NCBI RefSeq assembly: GCF_000385335.1
Contig: NZ_ARWA01000001.1
Coordinates: 2,124,001 to 2,188,000 of the forward strand
Reading direction: 5' to 3'
DNA: 64,000 nt
Origin: Methyloferula stellata AR4
Lineage (GTDB): Bacteria; Pseudomonadota; Alphaproteobacteria; Rhizobiales; Beijerinckiaceae
Part shown: piece after piece, positions 36,746 to 45,720 of the stretch
Position numbering within the stretch: position 1 is the first letter of the stretch
Layout of the letters: the number at the start of each line of letters is the position of its first letter
Made by a program: the position numbers and the translations under genes
The notes under the pieces: model-generated
The model's input: only the letters and a program-made list of their open reading frames with translations
What the model was told of the DNA's origin: nothing
Database searches by the model: none

Positions 36746-37687
36746 TCACAACCGGTGCTGGAAGAAAAAGCGGACCATGGCGCGGCTGGCGTCGGGGCCG
36801 CGTGGCTCGGTATAGGACCCCTCCGCGCTGCCGCCGGACCAGGCATGTCCCGCACCGTGAACCACCCATTGTTCAAGCATGGGCCGGCCGGTTTCATCCG
36901 ACTGCAGGGTGCGGGTGAAGCTTATCCCGTCCGATGTCTTGCCGGTGCTGACGGAAGCCCGCAGATGCCTCGCGCTCTTGGCCTGGGCGATGACCTGATC
37001 GGCATTGACGGGATTGACCGTCTTGTCGTGATCGCCGTGGAATACGATCGTCGGAACCATCTGTTCGGCGGCACGCCGAATGACGCTACCATACCGCATC
37101 GCCGTGAGGGCCGATTGGAGGTCGAACGCGGCGCCGCAGGCGAGGCCCGAATGGACCCCGACGGCTGCGTAAAGATCGGGGTAGGCGATACCCATGATGG
37201 CCGCCATGGCGCCTCCGGCGGATAGGCCGGCGATATAGACCATCCCGACATCGACCGGAAAATCGTCCATGATCTGACGCGTGATCCCGGCGATGAGGGA
37301 GGGCTCGCCGAGATCGCGCCGCTGATCGCCTGAGTTGAACCAGTTCCAGCATTTGGAGGCATTGGCCATCTTGCTTTGTTCGGGATAGGCGACGAGGAAA
37401 GTCCGTTCCTCCGCCAAAGTGTTCATCCGCGTGCCCGTGGCGAAATCATCAGGCGATTGGGTGCAGCCGTGCAGCATGACGACAAGCGGTAAGGCCCGGC
37501 CATCGTAGCGGCCGGGCACATAGAGCTTATATGTCCGGCTTCCGGCCGTATTGGAGAAGTCGTGTTCTTCGAAGCGCGCATGTTTCGGCAAAGGCGTGGG
37601 TGGCCTGCCGCCGACGTCCTTGCCACGCCTGGTCCAACCGTTCGCGAAAGATGATTTGGGCAGGCCATTCAGAAAATTTCGAAACAT
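36746..37687 (-). CDS. PHB-depolymerase-family esterase
   Basis: 313 residues. Alpha/beta hydrolase of the LpqC/PHB depolymerase type: LPLVVMLHGCTQSPDDFATG carries the oxyanion HG motif, the nucleophile Ser is in GLSAGGAMAAIM, an Asp in FHGDHDKTVNP and the His in VHGAGHAWSGG. No clear signal peptide, so it is probably intracellular or acts on soluble esters. The family includes short-chain PHA depolymerases and feruloyl esterases. Last gene of the minus-strand run. Confidence 0.88.
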   Translation of the reverse strand: MFRNFLNGLPKSSFANGWTRRGKDVGGRPPTPLPKHARFEEHDFSNTAGSRTYKLYVPGRYDGRALPLVVMLHGCTQSPDDFATGTRMNTLAEERTFLVAYPEQSKMANASKCWNWFNSGDQRRDLGEPSLIAGITRQIMDDFPVDVGMVYIAGLSAGGAMAAIMGIAYPDLYAAVGVHSGLACGAAFDLQSALTAMRYGSVIRRAAEQMVPTIVFHGDHDKTVNPVNADQVIAQAKSARHLRASVSTGKTSDGISFTRTLQSDETGRPMLEQWVVHGAGHAWSGGSAEGSYTEPRGPDASRAMVRFFFQHRL

Positions 37688-37760
37688 TGGCTTGGCACTG
37701 TCCCTTGGTGCTGTCCTCTGGCGCTGTCCGATGGTTGCGGCGTTTAGGCGAAGCAGCGCC

Positions 37761-38207
37761 TTATAGATCGCGCGTTGCAGGCCGCCGGACGAAGCGGATC
37801 GTCATGACGGTTCCGGCAATCGCGGCGCCAAAGCCGGGCGTGAACGGCAATGGCGTACAGTCATGCAGCGCGGCCAGCAGGGCGTTTGCAAGTTCCGCTT
37901 CGCCGTCGGGTCCCGCGCTCGACTTCATGAACATAATCCGCGGCTTGCCAATCAAGGCGCCGCTCCGGTTAAAGCTGAGCCGGACAGTGATCTCGTCATT
38001 CTCATGCGGCGCGTGCATGCAAGCCGAGATATGCGGGGCGATATCGGTCAAGCGGTCGACGGCCGCTGGCGGCGGCGGAGCCGATGCCGCGAGACATTGA
38101 GAAGATGCGCAAACGCCTGCCACGAAAGCCATGAAAGCAGCCTGGGCTGCGTGGCCGCCCATGTGGCCCGGGGACCGTTTGTCGTTGTTCGCGTGGCCAT
38201 GGTTCAT
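37761..38207 (-). CDS. Second minimal TonB-like C-terminal-domain protein
   Basis: 148 residues. A His-rich start, a hydrophobic signal-like segment (about 20-41), a short APPPPAAV spacer, then a TonB/TolA-like domain: a Cys-containing IAPHISACMHAP segment, ITVRLSFNRSGALIGKPRIM, ELANALLAALHDCTPLPFTP and VMTIRFVRR. The two cysteines (ACMH and DCTP) could form a disulfide, as in many minimal domains of this kind. Start could also be ATG 38162. Periplasmic role unknown; it is unlinked to ExbBD. Confidence 0.65.
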   Translation of the reverse strand: MNHGHANNDKRSPGHMGGHAAQAAFMAFVAGVCASSQCLAASAPPPPAAVDRLTDIAPHISACMHAPHENDEITVRLSFNRSGALIGKPRIMFMKSSAGPDGEAELANALLAALHDCTPLPFTPGFGAAIAGTVMTIRFVRRPATRDL

Positions 38208-38284
38208 GGGCGGACCGTTCTCAACGTGGGAGGCGTGATGCGCGGCATCAAGCCGCCTATGTTTACACTGGCGTCTGGGCGAGC

Positions 38285-38893
38285 CTATGACAGTTTTTTG
38301 ACGGAAGGATCGCAGGCTGCCGCGGCAGCAAGCACGGTCTCGGCCAATTCAGCCGGGCTTTTCAATCCGTCGACAATGAGGTCGGCACCGGCGCGAACCT
38401 CGATGGCTTGCCGCTTGTACATCTCTACGATGATCTCGGTGTAGTTTTGAAGGAAGACTTCAAGCCCCGAGATAAAGGCCTCATATTCCTGCAATGTCGG
38501 ATTTTTGCGTTGCTGGCACATGGCCGAAATCTGACGGGCCAGCGCAATTTCGAGCGGGATATCGACCCAGACGAGAAAGTCGATGAACCGTCCGGTTTGC
38601 CGATGGGTCCGGCCAAATGGGGTTTCGAACAAAACAGCGGTTGCCGCTTCGCCCGATCCATTCGGCTTCGTGCGCGCTTCGAGATGCGCTTCCAGCTCCG
38701 GCGTAAGGAATTCGTTCGGGTCGGCGCTTCTCTCGAACCAAGCCTTGATGTCGCGAAAGGGCCGGGCCGTCGCGTTGGGGAAGGCGTCGTAATCGACGAT
38801 TGGATAGGCCGGCCGCAAGGCCGCTATGGTGCGCATAAGCGTCGACTTGCCGGAGCCCGGCGGGCCGCAAAGAGCGATGACAATGGGTTTCAT
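38285..38893 (-). CDS. P-loop kinase-like NTPase
   Basis: 202 residues. Walker A GPPGSGKST at residues 10-18 and a following IVDYDAFPN segment, typical of small-molecule kinases such as uridine kinase or shikimate kinase relatives. VLFETPFGRTH and FLVWVDIPLEIALARQ give the Walker B-like strand and lid helices. The substrate is unknown. It lies 29 bases downstream of the methyltransferase gene on the same strand and may belong to the tailoring gene set. Confidence 0.8.
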   Translation of the reverse strand: MKPIVIALCGPPGSGKSTLMRTIAALRPAYPIVDYDAFPNATARPFRDIKAWFERSADPNEFLTPELEAHLEARTKPNGSGEAATAVLFETPFGRTHRQTGRFIDFLVWVDIPLEIALARQISAMCQQRKNPTLQEYEAFISGLEVFLQNYTEIIVEMYKRQAIEVRAGADLIVDGLKSPAELAETVLAAAAACDPSVKKLS

Positions 38894-38922
38894 GCGTGCC
38901 CGGTTGCTGTTGACCTGAAAAT

Positions 38923-39735
38923 TTAGGCGGGTTTTGCCAGACGGAGATAGATATATGTCAAATCGCCCCGTTCATGCAGCATGCGCATGACAGCGGGACC
39001 CGTCAGGCGCGTGCTTGAGGCGGGTGCGATCGTCAGATAGCTCGGCAAAGTATTCGCCGTCGCGTCGATCTCGGTCTCGATCGCAAATCCGCAGTCGAGG
39101 CTGCACGACCGAAGCTCGGCAAGCGAAAACCATTTGTCGGGCCAGGGGCCAAGCTCCGTCTCCAATGTGTCTTCGATCGCGGCTACGGGAAGCGCGCCAT
39201 CAGTGCCTGGCCGCTGAAGCAGGATGTCGCCCAGCACGAGTGAGCCGCCAGGCCGCAGCACCCGGAAGGCTTCGGCCAGAAAAAGCCGCCGGCTTGTGAA
39301 ATGAAAGATCGCCTCGACACAGAAAATCCGGTCGAAGGCCGCGTTTGAAAAGGGCAGGTGGCAAGCATCCGCCGCCACCCAATCGAGCCTGTTTTTCGAA
39401 TGGGTCCTTATGCCGTGGCAGACCGCGAGCTGTCTCGGGTCGATGTTGAGACCAATCAAAGAGACGGGTGAAACCTTGGCGTCGACGAGCCGCGCGAGAC
39501 CTCCCAATCCGCAGCCGGCGTCGAGGATATGATGACCTGGCTGCACATCCGCCAAAGTAAGGAGCCTCTCGGCCATGCGGTGTTGAGCGGCCTCGAAATC
39601 CGCCGGACTGCCGGTGGCCGCCTCAGGCCTGTCCCAATGTCCGAGATGGACATGATCGATGCATGCGCCGCTTCTGACGGCGTCGAGAAAGGCATCGAAA
39701 TAGGCGGGTACGCGCGGGGCTGCCGGTTGCGCCAT
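38923..39735 (-). CDS. Class I SAM-dependent methyltransferase
   Basis: 270 residues from ATG 39735, one base after the stop of the oxygenase gene, so translationally coupled. SAM motif I is ILDAGCGLGGLARLVD (about 77-92), an acidic ribose-binding loop follows (LIGLNID), and WVAADACHLPFSNAAFDRIF and VLRPGGSLVLGD complete the fold. The N-terminal DHVHLGHWD segment resembles methyltransferases of small secondary metabolites or sterol-like substrates. Substrate unknown. Confidence 0.88.
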   Translation of the reverse strand: MAQPAAPRVPAYFDAFLDAVRSGACIDHVHLGHWDRPEAATGSPADFEAAQHRMAERLLTLADVQPGHHILDAGCGLGGLARLVDAKVSPVSLIGLNIDPRQLAVCHGIRTHSKNRLDWVAADACHLPFSNAAFDRIFCVEAIFHFTSRRLFLAEAFRVLRPGGSLVLGDILLQRPGTDGALPVAAIEDTLETELGPWPDKWFSLAELRSCSLDCGFAIETEIDATANTLPSYLTIAPASSTRLTGPAVMRMLHERGDLTYIYLRLAKPA

Positions 39736-39736
39736 C

Positions 39737-40555
39737 TCAACCCCAGCAGAAAATCGTGCCATCGGCCCGGCTCTGCGCCATGAAGGAGCAAAAGGTCCAA
39801 CGGGTTCGGCCGCCGCCGACGGGGGAGAGCCGGTGAAGATAGCGGCCGGACCGCACGATCACCATGGTTCCGTCCGCGACGTCGAATGTGACACGCTCGC
39901 GTCCGGAGAGATCCGGCTTCGGGTCATGCCCGTCGCGATTGACGAAACTGTCACCGAACCGGTCCGCCGTCACGTCATAGACCTCGAGCGCACCGCCTTC
40001 CAAGGAGCGATGCAGCGTTACCACGAAAGAAAAAACATCGCCTTCGATCAAAGGCATGAGATGGTTGAAGCTCGGCCGCTTGATCTGCTCATTGTCGAAA
40101 TGCGGCGGGATATAGCCTGCCTGTTCATGGCCGCGGATCGTCGTTGCCATGTAGCGCCGGCCGGCACTTGGCCCCGGCGGGGCCCGATAGGAGCGCCCGC
40201 GATCGAAGCCCGACAGCACGCCGAGCACTCTGGGTTCGAACCCGCCATAGGGCTTCATCAAGGCGTCGAGCGCCCGACCGAACGCGGGAGCCATTGCGAA
40301 ATAGTCTGCAAGATCGGGGTGGGCGAGATTCAGATTGGCGCCGAAGAAGAAGGACCGGAAGGCTTCGGGAAAATAGGTCTTTGGAAAGTCATGCCTGTTG
40401 ATCTCGAGATCCGCGACGATCCCGTCGCATTCGGATGATGTCAACAGGTTTTCAATAACAATAGCTTGCACATCATCCTTGCGAAGCTGAGCGAGGATAT
40501 CGGCATTGCTTTCCGCCTTGCGCGCATCTACCGTTGCGATCTTGAGAAAAGACAT
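39737..40555 (-). CDS. 2OG-Fe(II) oxygenase family protein
   Basis: 272 residues. A jelly-roll oxygenase with the iron ligands in PPHFDNEQ (H-x-D, near residue 152) and SGRYLHRLSPVGGGRTRW (distal His and the 2-oxoglutarate Arg, near 240-255). MPLIEGDVFSFVVTLHRSLE lies between. It is divergent from the first radical SAM gene across 112 bases and is coupled to the methyltransferase gene. Members of this group often sit near tryptophan-halogenase-family genes. Substrate unknown. Confidence 0.85.
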   Translation of the reverse strand: MSFLKIATVDARKAESNADILAQLRKDDVQAIVIENLLTSSECDGIVADLEINRHDFPKTYFPEAFRSFFFGANLNLAHPDLADYFAMAPAFGRALDALMKPYGGFEPRVLGVLSGFDRGRSYRAPPGPSAGRRYMATTIRGHEQAGYIPPHFDNEQIKRPSFNHLMPLIEGDVFSFVVTLHRSLEGGALEVYDVTADRFGDSFVNRDGHDPKPDLSGRERVTFDVADGTMVIVRSGRYLHRLSPVGGGRTRWTFCSFMAQSRADGTIFCWG

Positions 40556-40667
40556 GAGCGGGATCCTGGCCGCGACGCCTGAAGGTGGTGTCTTTCATAC
40601 TGACTTATCAAGAATATACCTGTAATATTTAGAGCTTATCTCATAAATTTGCGTTCTTGGAAGAACA

Positions 40668-42011
40668 ATGGATCAAGCTTTTTCCAATCGCCGTATCGCA
40701 CTTGTCTGCCTGACGCCGAAGATCGATGCGCAGGAATTGCGGCCGATGCATATGCCGAGTTTCGGTATCAGACGGATTCAAGCCGCGATTATCGCCGATC
40801 CCGCGCTTCAAGGTGCTGCTGTCGCGCTGATCGACCGGGGCGCCGAGGACTTGACCAGCTATGTGGACGATATCCTGGCTTTCGATCCGGATATCGTCGG
40901 CTTTTCGATTTACGTCTGGTCGGCGCCTTTTCTGATCGGGGTGGCGCAGGAGATCAAGCGACGCCGCCCATCGCTCACCGTGGTCTTCGGCGGCCCATCG
41001 GCCCGCACATCCTTCCTGGGTCTCAGACCTTACAGGCCGGCGCAGGCCTATCTTGACATTGTGGTCGAAGGCGACGGCGAAGAGATTTTCGCCGATATAG
41101 CCAAACTGCCGGAGCTGACGCGGCAGGCCTTCGAAAAAATGTCCGGGCTTGCTTTGCCGACGCAGGATGGCTGGACCAAGACGGAAAAACGCGCGCCGAT
41201 CCTTGCCCTAGACAGCCTTGCCTCGCCTTATCAACTCGGCCTCATGCCGCAGGGAGCGGTCGCCTATCTCGAGACATTTCGCGGCTGCCCTTTGTCATGC
41301 CGCTTTTGCGAATGGGGCTCGAAAGAAAACCCCAAGGCAGCTTTCTCCACCGACTATATCGCGCGCGAACTCGACGCGTTCCAGCGCTCCGAAGCGCCGG
41401 CGGTCTTCCTCCTCGACGCGGGCCTGAACTTGAACCTGCAGGCCTTCCGCAATTTGCAGGAAGCCAATGAGCAGACGGGCTTCTTCAAAGAGGCCCAGTT
41501 ATGGGCCGAGATCTATCCTTCCATCATCCGCGACGAGCATCTCGCCTTTCTGGAAAATGTCGGATCGGCCTATCTCGGCGTCGGCATGCAATCCATGGAT
41601 CCCGCCGTCCTCGAAAAACAGGACCGCCCCTTCGACGCGCAGCGTTTCGAGGCGGCGGTGCGCGCGCTGGCGGAACATACCGAAATCGAATTGCAGATCA
41701 TCATGGGCCTGCCGGGCGATACGCCCGAGGGGTTCCGGCGGACTTTTGCCTATGCGCAATCCCTGCCGGCCGATGTCCGGGTCTATCATTGTCTCGTCTT
41801 GCCGGATGCGCTGCTGACGCGAAGCCTGCCCGAATGGCAGATCCGTTTCGATCCGAAGACCCTGATCCTGCGCTCCTGTCTCGGCTGGAGCGAGGAGGCG
41901 ATCGCCGCGATGCGCCAGGAATTGCAGGCCTATGCTTTGGCCAATGGCGGCAAGGCGGGCGATTTCTGGTGGTCCTTCCGGAGACCGAAGATGCGGCGGC
42001 TCGCAGGATGA
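40668..42011 (+). CDS. B12-binding radical SAM protein 1
   Basis: 447 residues. Residues 10-150 form a cobalamin-binding Rossmann domain (DPDIVGFSIYVWSAPFLIGV, VVFGGPSARTSF, VEGDGEEIFADI). The radical SAM cluster is RGCPLSCRFCEWG (C-x3-C-x2-C, near 206-215). The barrel follows with LLDAGLNLN, YLGVGMQSMDPAV and ELQIIMGLPGDTPEGF. Such proteins catalyse methylation or rearrangement at unactivated carbons. It overlaps the second paralogue by four bases (ATGA). Substrate unknown; the pair suggests two successive modifications. Confidence 0.92.
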   Translation: MDQAFSNRRIALVCLTPKIDAQELRPMHMPSFGIRRIQAAIIADPALQGAAVALIDRGAEDLTSYVDDILAFDPDIVGFSIYVWSAPFLIGVAQEIKRRRPSLTVVFGGPSARTSFLGLRPYRPAQAYLDIVVEGDGEEIFADIAKLPELTRQAFEKMSGLALPTQDGWTKTEKRAPILALDSLASPYQLGLMPQGAVAYLETFRGCPLSCRFCEWGSKENPKAAFSTDYIARELDAFQRSEAPAVFLLDAGLNLNLQAFRNLQEANEQTGFFKEAQLWAEIYPSIIRDEHLAFLENVGSAYLGVGMQSMDPAVLEKQDRPFDAQRFEAAVRALAEHTEIELQIIMGLPGDTPEGFRRTFAYAQSLPADVRVYHCLVLPDALLTRSLPEWQIRFDPKTLILRSCLGWSEEAIAAMRQELQAYALANGGKAGDFWWSFRRPKMRRLAG

Positions 42012-43327
42012 ATGAGACCAAGATCCGGTCCGGACGCCGGGTCGCCTTGCTGGCCCGTTATCCGGAGCGCGATCCGGCCATGCCGCAATTCATTCCAAAC
42101 TTCGGACTGCGCATGGTCGAAGCGGCGGTGCGTTCGGCGGGCTTTCCGGATCTCTCCGTCAAAGTGTGGGATCTTTTCGAGGGCGAAGCCGAGGCGGTCG
42201 CCCGCGACATCATCGCGTTTGATCCGGACATTCTCGGCTTTTCCGCCTATCTCTGGTCCTTTCAGTTCTTCTGCGCGGTCGCGGCGCTGGTCAAGGCGGA
42301 CGATCCAAGCCGCCTCATTATCTTCGGCGGCCCTTCGGCGCGCCCCGCCATGTTCGCACTCGCGCCTTTCAAGCGTTACGTGCAAGATATCGACGTGCTC
42401 GTCATCAACGAAGGCGAGGAGACATTCGCCGAGATCGTCGCGCTGAGAGACCGCTCCGCGGCTTCGATGCGGGGGCTTTTGGGAGTCGCCATCCACGAGG
42501 ACGGCGCCTGGGTGGAGACGCCGTCGCGGCCGCTTGCCGATCTCGATGGGTTGCCGTCGCCTTATAAGATGAACCTGCTTCAGCATGGCGGCCTCGGCGT
42601 GCTTCAGACCTATCGGGGCTGCCCGTTTTCCTGTTCCTTTTGCGAATGGGGAACGATGGAAAGCCCGAAACGGGTTCGTGACGCCGACGCATTGAGTGGC
42701 GAATTGCGCGCGATCGAACGGCATAATGTTCAAGCCGCATTGCTCGTCGATGCGGGCCTCAACCTCAATCGAAACGCGTTTCTCAATCTCCGGCGGTCTG
42801 CCGGGGAGAGCGGCTTTTTCGAGCGGCGCGGGTTGATCTGCGAGGTCTATCCCGCCGCCGTGCAGCAAGAACATCTCGACTTTCTTGCCTCGGTCGGAGA
42901 TGCCTATGTCGGCATTGGCCTGCAGAGTTTCGACAATGCCGTGCTGGCAAATGTCGAACGAAACTATGACGAGAAAAGATTCGATGAGACGTTCGGCAAG
43001 CTCCGCGACGTGGCGAGCGTCGCCGTCGAGATCATTCTAGGCCTGCCCGGCGATCATCCCGAGGCCTTCCGGAAGAATTACGAGCGGGCTAGAGGACTTC
43101 GCTGTGCCTTGCGGGTCTATCATTGCGTGGTCTTGCCATCGGGCTTGATGGTCCGCTCGCCGCCAAATCATTGTCTCGATTACGACCCTGTCACATTGAA
43201 GATGAACTCCTGCCTTGGCTGGTCGGAGGCGGCGCTCACGGCCGAATGCGCCTTTCTCGATGCTGAGGTCAGGCGGTCCGGCGGGCGGGCGGGCCAATTC
43301 TTCTGGACCTTCCCGCCGGTTCGATGA
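42008..43327 (+). CDS. B12-binding radical SAM protein 2 (paralogue of 1)
   Basis: 439 residues from ATG 42008; an apparent upstream extension is a shadow of the first gene. Same domains in the same order: DPDILGFSAYLWSFQFFCAV, IFGGPSARPAMF, NEGEETFAEI, the cluster RGCPFSCSFCEWG, VDAGLNLNRNAF, YVGIGLQSFDNAV and VEIILGLPGDHPEAF, plus the matching C-terminal NSCLGWSE. Clearly a tandem duplicate with different substrate pocket. The halogenase gene follows after 84 bases. Confidence 0.92.
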   Translation: MNETKIRSGRRVALLARYPERDPAMPQFIPNFGLRMVEAAVRSAGFPDLSVKVWDLFEGEAEAVARDIIAFDPDILGFSAYLWSFQFFCAVAALVKADDPSRLIIFGGPSARPAMFALAPFKRYVQDIDVLVINEGEETFAEIVALRDRSAASMRGLLGVAIHEDGAWVETPSRPLADLDGLPSPYKMNLLQHGGLGVLQTYRGCPFSCSFCEWGTMESPKRVRDADALSGELRAIERHNVQAALLVDAGLNLNRNAFLNLRRSAGESGFFERRGLICEVYPAAVQQEHLDFLASVGDAYVGIGLQSFDNAVLANVERNYDEKRFDETFGKLRDVASVAVEIILGLPGDHPEAFRKNYERARGLRCALRVYHCVVLPSGLMVRSPPNHCLDYDPVTLKMNSCLGWSEAALTAECAFLDAEVRRSGGRAGQFFWTFPPVR

Positions 43328-43411
43328 CAGTGCGTCGTAAACCTTGCAAACCATGTCGTCTTCTCAAGACCATGCGGTGCAGATAGAGTGAACAGCGGAT
43401 CCGGAAAGAGC

Positions 43412-44908
43412 ATGGAACGCGTCAGTCATATGAAGCGCATTTTGATTGTCGGCGGCGGCACAGCCGGCTGGATCGCGGCCCTTTATCTCAACCGGATCGT
43501 GCGGCGCATCGGCTGCGAGGTCGTGCTCGTCGAATCCGCTGAAATCGGCACGATTGGCGTCGGCGAGGCGACCATTCCGACTCTTGTGCATCTCGTGCGC
43601 ATCTTGGGTCTCAACGAGCAAGAGCTGATGCGGCGCTGCTCGGCGACCTATAAACTCGGTATCCATTTCGAAGGCTGGATGGGCGATGGCCAGGATTACT
43701 GGCATCCATTCGGCGGCAGCGGAATGGCCGGCGGCATCGATCTCTATCATTTCTGGCTAAAACGAAAAAAGGACCGGGACGACTGCGGACATTACAGCGA
43801 CTATGCCGTTCAGACCTCGCTCGCCGAGCGACTCTGCGGGCCGACCGAGGATGTCCTGCGCAACGGCGGCTATGCCTATCATCTCGATGCCAACGCCTTC
43901 GCGCAATATCTCAAGGAGCTTTCGATCGCCGAAGGCGTCCGGCATCTTTTCGGAACGGTCGGCGAAGTCACTCTGTCCGAGACGGGCGATCTCAAGGCGA
44001 TCGACATCGGCGGCGACCGCCGCATCGAAGCCGATCTTTTTATCGATGCGACCGGCTTTTCCGGCCTCTTGATCGAGAAGGTTTTAGGCGACCCTTGGAT
44101 CGATTGGTCAAATCATCTTCTCTGCGATCGCGCCGTGGCAATGCCTTTGCCTCCCGACGAAGCGAAGGTGCCCTATACACGTTCCATTGCGTCGCCAGCC
44201 GGTTGGATCTGGCGGATCCCGCTGAACAGCCGGACCGGAACAGGCTACGTCTATTCCAGCGCGCATATCCAAGATGACGCAGCCGCCGAACATTTGATTT
44301 CGGTATCGGATCTTTCAAAACGCCGCGCCGCCGATCCACGTTTCATCAAGATGCGCATCGGCAGGCGCACCGAGTTCTGGAAACGTAATTGCGTCTCAAT
44401 CGGTTTGGCGTCCGGTTTTCTCGAACCGTTGGAATCGACGGGCATCCATATCATCCAGAAAGCCGTCCTGCTGCTTGCGGATCATCTGCCGAAGTCACGG
44501 ATCGATCCGCCGCTGCGCGCGAGTTTCAACGAAGCGATGGGACGCCTTTATCGGGAAATCCGCGATTTTATCATTTTGCATTATGTCGTGTCGAAGCGCG
44601 ACGAGCCGTTTTGGCGCGACGCGCGTTCGGTTCCGCTCCCCGAACCTCTCGCCGCGTTTCTGTCGCTCTATGACGTATGCGGTCTCATGAACACCAAAAG
44701 CCTCGATCTCTTTCCGGAGGCAAGTTACCACTATATTTTGGCTGGCTCGGGTCGCTTTCCTGAACGACCGATCGCGCCCGCCGATGTCATTAATATCGCC
44801 GCCGTTGGCGAAGCGCTGGCGCAGCGCCGCGCGCAGGTGAGCCAAGGTGCATCCGGCGCTCGAAAGCATGACAGCATGATGACCCAGGTGCACGGACAAT
44901 TCATTTGA
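43412..44908 (+). CDS. Flavin-dependent tryptophan-halogenase family protein
   Basis: 498 residues from ATG 43412 behind GGAAAG; GTG 43388 and ATG 43430 are alternatives. The FAD motif is ILIVGGGTAGWIAALYLN, followed by GVGEATIPTLVHLVRILGL. The lysine equivalent to the catalytic Lys79 of PrnA is kept in ATYKLGIHFEGW, and the WxWxIP motif that separates halogenases from monooxygenases reads GWIWRIP. SGFLEPLESTGIHIIQKAV is also typical. The active-site parts are intact, so halogenation is plausible; many family members near SapC genes have no proven substrate. A separate flavin reductase is needed and is not encoded here. Confidence 0.93.
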   Translation: MERVSHMKRILIVGGGTAGWIAALYLNRIVRRIGCEVVLVESAEIGTIGVGEATIPTLVHLVRILGLNEQELMRRCSATYKLGIHFEGWMGDGQDYWHPFGGSGMAGGIDLYHFWLKRKKDRDDCGHYSDYAVQTSLAERLCGPTEDVLRNGGYAYHLDANAFAQYLKELSIAEGVRHLFGTVGEVTLSETGDLKAIDIGGDRRIEADLFIDATGFSGLLIEKVLGDPWIDWSNHLLCDRAVAMPLPPDEAKVPYTRSIASPAGWIWRIPLNSRTGTGYVYSSAHIQDDAAAEHLISVSDLSKRRAADPRFIKMRIGRRTEFWKRNCVSIGLASGFLEPLESTGIHIIQKAVLLLADHLPKSRIDPPLRASFNEAMGRLYREIRDFIILHYVVSKRDEPFWRDARSVPLPEPLAAFLSLYDVCGLMNTKSLDLFPEASYHYILAGSGRFPERPIAPADVINIAAVGEALAQRRAQVSQGASGARKHDSMMTQVHGQFI

Positions 44909-45720
44909 CCGCGCCGGACCCGCGCAGCCGCTTTCTTGCGATTTTCAAGGCCTTGCGGATGCCTTTCGGTTACGAAGATTCCTGCAAGCTCGGCCAGGGC
45001 CGGCTTTTGACGGATCGTTGCCTCGTCAGCTTCGGACGCGAGGCCCTCTGCGGCGATGACGCCGATCTCGCCGTGGTTCGGCGTATCCTCTCGGATCTCG
45101 CGGCGCCCGCCGTCTGCCACACCTGGCTCGCGGACCATATTGCAGGCGCCGGCATCATCCATTTCGGCTTCGAGGTGGAAGGCGGCAACCTCGTTCATAA
45201 GATCTATCTCGAATATGTGCGCGATGCGCGTCTCGCGCTGGCGACCCCCGGCGGCCCGCCGGCGCCGGTGCTCGTGCATCGCGCGCTCAAGTGGCGTGTC
45301 GATACGGATCATGTCCGCGAAACGCATTACCGGCTTGTGCCTGACGGCGGCCTCACGCTTGCAGACCGCCTGACGCAGCATGATGGGGATGCGGGCCGCC
45401 ATGCCGCGGTCGACATGGCGCGCGGTGTTCTTTGTCAGGCGCTCACGCGGACCGGCGCGGATGATCTGATTCTGCTCGACGTCGCCGACATCGATAGCGC
45501 GCGGCACTCTTTCGATCTGCAGCTTTACGATGCGGGGTTAAGGTTGGCCGATGTCGAAGCCGAGGTCATGCGGCTTGGCCGCGACTTCGATATTCCGGCC
45601 GATGCGCTGGGGGCCTTTTTCGCTGGGCGCTCCGCTTCGGTTCTCGGGCACATCGCGGGCGGACAGGATGCTGCAGGCTCTCCCTTCGCGACGCTCTATT
45701 ACGGAGCCCAGGGACTATGA
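44905..45720 (+). CDS. Unknown protein A of the halogenase/radical SAM cluster
   Basis: 271 residues, start TTG 44905 overlapping the halogenase stop. No family recognised. Alpha-beta in character with strands such as IIHFGFEVEGGNLVHKIYLE and LKWRVDTDHVRETHYRLV. The C-terminus (IPADALGAFFAGRSASVLGH, then YYG) parallels that of protein B encoded next, including a G-x-D after the His, so the two are probably distant paralogues. No membrane helix or signal peptide. It may bind or hold the substrate of the tailoring enzymes; that is a guess from context. Confidence 0.8.
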   Translation: MTAPDPRSRFLAIFKALRMPFGYEDSCKLGQGRLLTDRCLVSFGREALCGDDADLAVVRRILSDLAAPAVCHTWLADHIAGAGIIHFGFEVEGGNLVHKIYLEYVRDARLALATPGGPPAPVLVHRALKWRVDTDHVRETHYRLVPDGGLTLADRLTQHDGDAGRHAAVDMARGVLCQALTRTGADDLILLDVADIDSARHSFDLQLYDAGLRLADVEAEVMRLGRDFDIPADALGAFFAGRSASVLGHIAGGQDAAGSPFATLYYGAQGL

